DNA of 12,731 bases, taken from positions 1-12,731 of the forward strand of contig JAUSJJ010000130.1 in the NCBI GenBank assembly GCA_030647705.1, written 5' to 3'. A model generated the notes under the pieces. The model saw nothing but the letters and a program-made list of their open reading frames with translations. It ran no database searches and was not told the DNA's origin. The position numbers and the translations under genes are program-made. Each line of letters opens with the position of its first letter. Within the stretch, counting starts at the first letter, position 1. Positions 7,552 through 12,731 of this stretch are shown here, piece after piece. The DNA is from Dehalococcoidia bacterium. GTDB lineage: Bacteria > Chloroflexota > Dehalococcoidia > JAUSJJ01.

Positions 7552-9683
7552 GCTGAGTCCCTTTTCCGCTGAAAGTTAACCCTGCGCAGGATGTCCACCA
7601 CCGGGAGCATTTGTGAAAAGGTCTCGAACGGGTACCGGGCTTTCCTCCGCCAGTTGAGATACTTGTCCCCGTGAGTGCCGGGCATGTTCTGCCGCCCTGT
7701 CTCGAGCCACAGGTCCTCCAGGTTGACCAGCACGATGTGTGCTGAACTGGCGCCAAGAAACGAAAGGAGGCCTCCGAGCACTCCCTGAATGTCATCGGGG
7801 GGCCCGATTGCCGGGGGACGGCGCTGCAGAAACTCGATCAGCGCTCTTTTGACGGCCTCCCTGCCCTCCCGCTCCTTAGCGGCTGCAACTTCTCCCAGAA
7901 GGCCCATTGCCACTCGCTCCTGGATGTCCTGCCCTTGCCAGAAAGCGGCAAATGACGGCAGGTCGTGGGTATCTACTGCGGCCGCCATATCCTCCGAGAT
8001 CGGTGCGATGGCGTGCGCATGATCCGCACTCAGCGCAAACTGGACCACGTAGGTGCGATGCAGGCCGTGCTCGGCCATGGCCGGCCTGACCTCCGCGGGC
8101 ACGGTACCCAGGTCCTCGCCAACCATCATGACCTTGTTTCGGCTCGATTCCAGCGTCAGTATGGCGTAAAACTCTTCGGGACGATACCGAACGTAGACGC
8201 CATCCGTGGCCTTCAGACCACGCGGGACCCAGAAGAGCCTGTGAAACCCCATCACATGGTCGATGCGGAGGACACCCGCGTACTTCATCTGGTGGCGCAA
8301 ACAGGCAATGTAGTAACGATACCCCTGCTCACGGATACGTTCCGGGTGCAGCGGAGGAAAGCCCCAGTCTTGCCCTTCAGAGAAAAAGGGGTCAGGCGGC
8401 GCCCCCGCCGAGACACCCAGGGCGAAGGAGTCGCGTTCGCGCCACACATCATAGCTATCAGGATGGGCGCCCAGGGCCAGGTCGAAGTACAGCTTTGTGC
8501 CTTTCTCGCGTGCTTTCAGGGAGATGGCCTGAAGCTGCTCGTGCGCCAGCCATTGCACATATGCATGATATCGTTTCGCTTCGTCGTCGTAGTCGCCTTC
8601 CCGCAGAACGCCTTCCCTGAGCGGCGAAGGCCACGCCGGCCAGGGAGCATGCTGTTCCTCGCATGCCGCGCGGAAACCAGCATAGTCCTCCATCTGGGGA
8701 TGCTCCCTCAAGAAACGATGGAGGTCTGCCAGCCGGCCGGAAGCGCCGCTGTAGCAGCAACGGGCCAACGCTTCAAGGACCTGGCGCTTCAGCGCCATCT
8801 GCCGTCGATAGTCAACGTGCGGCGACTTGCGCAGCGTTTCGATTTCCGTCTGGAAGCCGGGCGAGGCCAATAACGCCTGCGCCTGCGGACAATTCGCGAG
8901 TTCAGGGGCTCTCGTCGCGTCCAGGTACATCTCGTTCCAGAACAGCCGGCTCGCCGGCGCATACGGGCTCGGTTCGAATGGCTCGTCCAGGAACGCAGCG
9001 AGGAGCGGCAGGGTGGCCACTACCTTCCCGCCCAGTCCCGCGATCCATTCCGACATGGCTTCCAGGTCAGAGAAGTCACCGGCGCCCCAGCTTCTCCGGG
9101 TGTAGAGCGAGTATAGCGGAAGAAACGCTCCCCACATCCGTGCCTCGGATCCTTCGCAAGGGAGGTAGCCCTTGCGGGGCGCTGCCAGAACCAGGCTCTC
9201 CACCGGCCCGCCCGCCGCAGGCGAGCTATCCAGGATAAGTCTGTGGTAGCCCAGCGGAAGCGGCGCCGGCAGGGGGAGCTGTTTGGCCAGGTACCGAGTG
9301 CCTTCGATTTCATCGGACGCAACCACAGTCAGGTCGGCAATCCGCCAGTTAAGGGTGCGTTGTTCCCCGTTTTCCAGAACGAGGCTGCCATGCAGGCTCC
9401 CCCCGTCGCTGCTGGCGGGCAGGCGCACCTGGAGCGAAGGAGGGTAGCCATCCCAGGAGACGCACACGGGCGCCAGCGGACGCTCCCAGAGCGCCATACG
9501 TCGCTCACGAATGGCAGCCGCTGCGTCCAGCGGGCCATTGACCGGAGCGCCCATGGCCCGCAGCACCGCCAGCAGGGCTTGCTCGGAAGCTCGATGCAGA
9601 CGGCATTCGACATCGTGGTAGGCAGTATCGATGCCGTATAGGCCAGCCAGCTCGTCGAGCGGGTCGGCCAGTGTACCCTCCAA
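7548..9683 (-). CDS. malQ: 4-alpha-glucanotransferase (amylomaltase, GH77), TTG start
   Basis: A 711-residue amylomaltase that transfers alpha-1,4 glucan segments between malto-oligosaccharides. GH77 hallmarks are present: [17 protein letters not shown] (239-255), [13 protein letters not shown] (432-444), nucleophile D475 in [17 protein letters not shown], acid/base E523 in [12 protein letters not shown], and D574 in [11 protein letters not shown]. The roughly 200 residues before the barrel resemble the N-terminal extension of the longer, E. coli-type MalQ. I place the start at TTG 9683, not at an in-frame upstream codon at 9890: GGAGGAGG sits 7 nt before the TTG, homology begins there ([17 protein letters not shown]), and a near-consensus promoter at 9738-9766 lies inside the longer version. 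It is first in the malQ-glgB-GH57 operon and overlaps glgB by 4 nt. Confidence 0.93.
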   Translation of the reverse strand: MEGTLADPLDELAGLYGIDTAYHDVECRLHRASEQALLAVLRAMGAPVNGPLDAAAAIRERRMALWERPLAPVCVSWDGYPPSLQVRLPASSDGGSLHGSLVLENGEQRTLNWRIADLTVVASDEIEGTRYLAKQLPLPAPLPLGYHRLILDSSPAAGGPVESLVLAAPRKGYLPCEGSEARMWGAFLPLYSLYTRRSWGAGDFSDLEAMSEWIAGLGGKVVATLPLLAAFLDEPFEPSPYAPASRLFWNEMYLDATRAPELANCPQAQALLASPGFQTEIETLRKSPHVDYRRQMALKRQVLEALARCCYSGASGRLADLHRFLREHPQMEDYAGFRAACEEQHAPWPAWPSPLREGVLREGDYDDEAKRYHAYVQWLAHEQLQAISLKAREKGTKLYFDLALGAHPDSYDVWRERDSFALGVSAGAPPDPFFSEGQDWGFPPLHPERIREQGYRYYIACLRHQMKYAGVLRIDHVMGFHRLFWVPRGLKATDGVYVRYRPEEFYAILTLESSRNKVMMVGEDLGTVPAEVRPAMAEHGLHRTYVVQFALSADHAHAIAPISEDMAAAVDTHDLPSFAAFWQGQDIQERVAMGLLGEVAAAKEREGREAVKRALIEFLQRRPPAIGPPDDIQGVLGGLLSFLGASSAHIVLVNLEDLWLETGRQNMPGTHGDKYLNWRRKARYPFETFSQMLPVVDILRRVNFQRKRDSA

Positions 9684-9690
9684 TGCTGAG

Positions 9691-9698
9691 CCTCCTCC
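9691..9698 (-). promoter_or_regulatory. Shine-Dalgarno GGAGGAGG that fixes the malQ TTG start
   Basis: A very strong site 7 nt upstream of the TTG at 9683. No ATG or GTG lies at a comparable distance, so it supports TTG initiation. Confidence 0.85.
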
Positions 9699-9737
9699 GT
9701 GGGCGCCCGAGTTTGCCGGAATCGCCCCTATTCCCTG

Positions 9738-9766
9738 ATTATACCTTTGTCGCGAAGGGTTGCCAA
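9738..9766 (-). promoter_or_regulatory. Near-consensus sigma70 promoter of the malQ-glgB-GH57 operon
   Basis: On the minus strand TTGGCA (9761-9766) and a perfect TATAAT (9738-9743) are separated by 17 nt. Transcription is expected near 9731, giving a leader of about 48 nt to the TTG at 9683. It is the best promoter in the window and indicates substantial basal expression. Confidence 0.85.
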
Positions 9767-9891
9767 GAGAGTACCGGCAAACGGGTCTTCCGGTCTGCCC
9801 CGCCATCAGCCACTGAAGACGAGGGTCTATCCGGCACGTCAGGAGCACCGAAGCCCCCGGAGGCTCCGTTATTGTGAACAGGTTGCACAAG

Positions 9892-9923
9892 AAAAGGGAG
9901 GAGATTCCGCGGAACCTCCTCCC
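9892..9923 (-). terminator. Intrinsic terminator of cysK
   Basis: Read on the minus strand, GGGAGGAG (9923-9916) pairs with CTCCTCCC (9903-9896). Inside, after one mismatch, four more pairs form around the CCGCGG centre. The stem is followed directly by TTTTCTTG (9895-9888). It lies about 31 nt after the cysK stop and separates cysK from the malQ operon promoter. Confidence 0.88.
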
Positions 9924-9954
9924 TGAACAGTCGATGCGCCAGTGCTATTTCGAG

Positions 9955-10968
<1,014 letters not shown>

Positions 10969-10975
10969 TTTCTGT

Positions 10976-10983
10976 TCCTCCTT
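10976..10983 (-). promoter_or_regulatory. Shine-Dalgarno AAGGAGGA of cysK
   Basis: It lies 7 nt before the ATG at 10968 and decides between this start and an upstream in-frame GTG at 11043. Confidence 0.85.
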
Positions 10984-11026
10984 GCAGTGTTTATTCCGTT
11001 GCCGCAAGAACGGCGGCCAATTCCTC

Positions 11027-11055
11027 GGCCTGAGTCCTGCCACATGATTCAGGCC
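11027..11055 (-). promoter_or_regulatory. Hairpin in the cysK leader
   Basis: GGCCTGA (11055-11049 read on the minus strand) pairs with TCAGGCC (11033-11027) over 7 bp around a 15-nt loop, within the predicted cysK 5' leader. A second short stem (GCCGC/GCGGC) follows in the same leader. No known riboswitch consensus is recognised. Confidence 0.4.
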
Positions 11056-11057
11056 AA

Positions 11058-11071
11058 AGTTAACTAATTAG
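11058..11071. promoter_or_regulatory. Two overlapping 8-bp palindromes at the cysK transcription start
   Basis: AGTTAACT (11058-11065) and CTAATTAG (11064-11071) are both perfect palindromes, overlap by 2 bp, and lie just downstream of the -10 box of the cysK promoter. The position fits a repressor operator, but no regulator can be named. Confidence 0.4.
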
Positions 11072-11077
11072 AGCAAC

Positions 11078-11104
11078 ATTATCATAAATGCCAGAACGTG
11101 TCAA
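11078..11104 (-). promoter_or_regulatory. Probable promoter of cysK
   Basis: A perfect -35 TTGACA (11099-11104, minus strand) is followed after 15 nt by GATAAT (11078-11083); TAATGT at 17 nt is the alternative -10. The leader to the ATG at 10968 would be about 100 nt. The short spacer suggests regulation or moderate basal strength. Confidence 0.6.
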
Positions 11105-11195
11105 GAGAGGCGATCCCACCGTAATCCGTGGATTCTTTGCACAACTCAAGGTATTCGATAGTCGGATAGCATTCACCCAAGAGGTCTTTCCCGTA

Positions 11196-11216
11196 CCCCA
11201 GGCTGGAAGCCTGGGG
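11196..11216. repeat. Perfect 9-bp hairpin with GGA triloop
   Basis: CCCCAGGCT (11196-11204) pairs with AGCCTGGGG (11208-11216). There is no T-tract on either side, so it is not a standard terminator. Confidence 0.7.
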
Positions 11217-11235
11217 CATAGATACTGCGATACCA

Positions 11236-11259
11236 TACCCACGGCTTCAGCCGTGGGTA
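11236..11259. repeat. Perfect 11-bp hairpin, IS200/IS605-end-like palindrome
   Basis: TACCCACGGCT (11236-11246) and AGCCGTGGGTA (11249-11259) are perfect inverted repeats separated by 2 nt. I recall very similar 'CCCACGGCT..AGCCGTGGG' palindromes near ends of IS200/IS605-type elements and in dispersed palindromic repeats; this is recollection only. No tnpA or tnpB is nearby. Confidence 0.65.
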
Positions 11260-11373
11260 CGAATCCACGAATCATGGTCCCATGCGCTTTCCCCTGCCGG
11301 AGTGCTTCAAAATGGCTCTCTCCGCTGAGAACGACCATGAAATCGGCAAGCGGGGAAATCCCGACGCCGGACG

Positions 11374-12513
11374 CTATGAACCCAGCGCTTGCCCCAGGTC
11401 CTCAGTGAGGTCATCCGCATTCTCCAGGCCAATGGAGAGCCTGATCAGGTTGTCGGAGATGCCCACCTGCTGTCTCACCTCGGCCGGCATGGAGGCGTGG
11501 CTCATGGTAGCCGGATGCTCAATCAGAGAGTGAAAGCCGCCGAGAGATTCGGCCAGCGAGAATATCTTCACCCCTTTCAACACTGCGTTCACCGCCTTGG
11601 GCCGGCCCTTGACTTCAAAAGATACCATGCCGCCGAACCCCTTCATTTGCCTGGCAGCGATGTCGTGGCCGGGATGCTTCTCCAGGCCCGGGAAGAACAC
11701 TCTCTTCACTCGCGGGTGCGCGGCCAGATAGTTGGCCACGGCGAAGGCGTTCTTCTCGTGCTGCTTCATCCTGAGTGGCAGAGTCCTGATGCCGCGAAGC
11801 ACCAGCCAGCAATCGAAAGGAGACGCGCAGGCGCCCATAGCATTGGTGAGGAACTGGACGCGCTGGGTAAGCTCGTCGGTAGTGGTCACCGCGGCGCCAC
11901 CCACCACATCGCAGTGCCCGTTCAGATACTTGGTCGTGGAGTGTACCACAATATCGACGCCGAAATCTATGGGTCGAAGGAAGCAGGGGCTGGCGAAAGT
12001 GTTGTCCTGCACTGTGAGCAGCTTGTGCTTCCTGGCGACACCGACGACCATTTCCAGGTCGACGATGTTCAGCAGCGGATTGGAGGGGGTCTCTATCCAG
12101 ACCATTCTGGTGTTCGGCCTGACGGCAGCCTCGATGGCCTTTCGGTCGTTCATGCGGAGGAAGGTGAACTGTACCCCCAGTTCCGTCATCACGTTGGCGA
12201 ACAGCCTGTACGTTCCGCCGTATACGTCGTCGCCGGAAATGACGTGGTCGCCTGCCTTGAGCAGGTGGATGATGGTGCTTTCCGCAGCCATGCCGGTGGC
12301 GAAGGCAAACCCGGCTTTGCCGCCCTCGAGTCGGGCGATGGTCTCTTCGAGCATCTTTCTGGTGGGGTTGGCGGTCCGAGAATAATCGTAGCCTCTGGTC
12401 TTGCCGATGTCCTCGAATACGAAGGTCGATGTCTGATAGATCGGCGCCACCAGAGCGCCGTATGCGGGGTCGTCCTCCCGTACTGAATGAATGGCCTCTG
12501 TTTCAAACCTCAC
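11374..12513 (-). CDS. Cystathionine gamma-synthase/gamma-lyase family PLP enzyme
   Basis: A 379-residue Cys/Met-metabolism PLP enzyme, the normal family length. Motifs in order: PIYQTSTFVF (24-33), YDYSRTANPTRKMLE (42-56), ATGMAAE (72-78) for cofactor phosphate binding, DDVYGGTYRLF (95-105) with the stacking tyrosine Y98, WIETPSNPLL (139-148), VQDNTFASP (168-176) with the PLP-pyridine aspartate D170, and HSTTKYLNGH (191-200) with Schiff-base lysine K195. The C-terminal SLGGFHSLIEHPATMSHASMP segment is typical of synthase/lyase enzymes. Sequence alone does not separate gamma-synthase (MetB), gamma-lyase or O-acetylhomoserine sulfhydrylase. The start is GTG at 12513, 2 nt after the stop of the upstream gene, so translation is probably coupled; GGGGCAGG lies about 9 nt upstream. 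cysK nearby suggests sulfur amino-acid supply, but a separate promoter and hairpins lie between. Confidence 0.93.
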   Translation of the reverse strand: MRFETEAIHSVREDDPAYGALVAPIYQTSTFVFEDIGKTRGYDYSRTANPTRKMLEETIARLEGGKAGFAFATGMAAESTIIHLLKAGDHVISGDDVYGGTYRLFANVMTELGVQFTFLRMNDRKAIEAAVRPNTRMVWIETPSNPLLNIVDLEMVVGVARKHKLLTVQDNTFASPCFLRPIDFGVDIVVHSTTKYLNGHCDVVGGAAVTTTDELTQRVQFLTNAMGACASPFDCWLVLRGIRTLPLRMKQHEKNAFAVANYLAAHPRVKRVFFPGLEKHPGHDIAARQMKGFGGMVSFEVKGRPKAVNAVLKGVKIFSLAESLGGFHSLIEHPATMSHASMPAEVRQQVGISDNLIRLSIGLENADDLTEDLGQALGS

Positions 12514-12515
12514 AG

Positions 12516-12731
12516 TTATATACCTGCCCCTTTGCTGAAGATATTGTTGATTTGTCGATCGCTTATGATGACCAGTGGAGAGCTAGTCTCTTCCAGCCTC
12601 TTCACCTGCTCCTTGAGTTTCTCCTGCTCCTCATGGAGTTGCTTGACGACTTCATTGAGAGGGTCAGGCAATCTCCCGTGCTCCAGATCGAGGTGTGGCC
12701 TCACGTCTTCACCCACCACCCTGCCCGGCAC
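12516..12731 (-). CDS. Unrecognised protein with C-terminal coiled coil (partial)
   Basis: The frame is open to the window edge and gives the last 71 residues of a protein, or nearly all of a small one if the edge GTG is a start. I do not recognise a family. Residues 24-49 (PLNEVVKQLHEEQEKLKEQV and on) form a strongly charged heptad-like helix, probably a coiled coil. Then come a short hydrophobic stretch, SPLVIISD (51-58), and an INNIFSKGAGI tail. No catalytic or metal motif is visible. Its TAA stop is 2 nt before the GTG of the PLP enzyme gene on the same strand, which strongly supports a shared transcript and supports its being a real gene. Confidence 0.65.
   Translation of the reverse strand: MPGRVVGEDVRPHLDLEHGRLPDPLNEVVKQLHEEQEKLKEQVKRLEETSSPLVIISDRQINNIFSKGAGI

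Larger units (their letters stand above)
11124..11272. repeat. Inverted-repeat-bounded cassette with two hairpins
   Basis: The left end ATCCGTGGATTC (11124-11135) and the reverse complement of 11261-11272 (ATTCGTGGATTC) match at 11 of 12 positions. Between them lie two perfect hairpins (11196-11216 and 11236-11259). The total is 149 bp, with no coding capacity. It could be a small non-autonomous (MITE-like) element or an intergenic palindromic repeat. No obvious target-site duplication is seen. Confidence 0.4.
11044..11373. other. Gene-free region upstream of cysK
   Basis: These 330 bases hold the cysK promoter and leader elements and, further up, the hairpin cassette at 11124-11272. The possible reading frames here show no Shine-Dalgarno site or protein motif, and I do not believe any of them is a gene. 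Confidence 0.6.

Noticed and set aside
9684..9890. N-terminal extension of malQ to 9890
   Set aside because: It contains the operon promoter, and a strong Shine-Dalgarno site marks the TTG at 9683.
10969..11043. N-terminal extension of cysK to a GTG at 11043
   Set aside because: No ribosome-binding site; AAGGAGGA marks the ATG at 10968.
11255..11270. TACGAATCC resembling a tRNA T-loop
   Set aside because: No acceptor, D or anticodon stems surround it; it belongs to the hairpin cassette.

Overview
The window looks like a stretch of ordinary chromosome from a GC-rich bacterium. The small C/H/H/C/C zinc-ribbon protein, the branching enzyme next to a GH57/DUF3536 protein, and the thiolase plus enoyl-CoA hydratase pair make me think of Chloroflexota, perhaps Dehalococcoidia. 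That assignment is recollection of family distribution, not proof. Start codons are mixed (ATG, GTG and one TTG), Shine-Dalgarno sites are strong, and several sigma70-like promoters can be read directly. I see no tRNA, rRNA, CRISPR array, transposase, phage gene or frameshift.

Layout from left to right. (1) Positions 1-1183, plus strand: the end of an SCP-x-type thiolase, then an enoyl-CoA hydratase/isomerase, a beta-oxidation-like pair. (2) A stem-loop at 1256-1290 lies between this pair and a convergent minus-strand gene for a 99-residue protein with a zinc-ribbon-like Cys/His pattern (1302-1601). (3) A 520-base divergent intergenic region (1602-2121) holds a promoter in each direction and a leader of about 250 bases for the zinc-ribbon gene. 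(4) Positions 2122-3102, plus strand: a DnaJ-like domain without its HPD motif fused to a CPBP/CAAX-type intramembrane protease. (5) Positions 9683-3132, minus strand: an alpha-glucan operon malQ - glgB - GH57/DUF3536, with a near-consensus promoter at 9738-9766. (6) Positions 10968-9955, minus strand: cysK with its own promoter, a structured leader and a clear intrinsic terminator (9892-9923). (7) A gene-free stretch (11044-11373) with two perfect hairpins enclosed by a 12-bp near-perfect inverted repeat. (8) Positions 12731-11374, minus strand: the end of an unrecognised coiled-coil protein, followed after 2 nt by a cystathionine gamma-synthase/lyase-type PLP enzyme.

How the genes work together: MalQ disproportionates linear glucans, GlgB makes alpha-1,6 branches, and the GH57 protein is probably a further glucan hydrolase or transferase, so the operon reads as glycogen-type storage-glucan remodelling. 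No glgA, glgC or glgP is present in the window. CysK and the cystathionine enzyme are neighbours in cysteine/methionine metabolism but have separate transcription signals.

The most unusual object is the fusion of a degenerate J-like domain to a putative intramembrane protease. The long leader of the zinc-ribbon gene and the hairpin cassette upstream of cysK come next. I found no convincing evidence of a wholly new multi-gene system.
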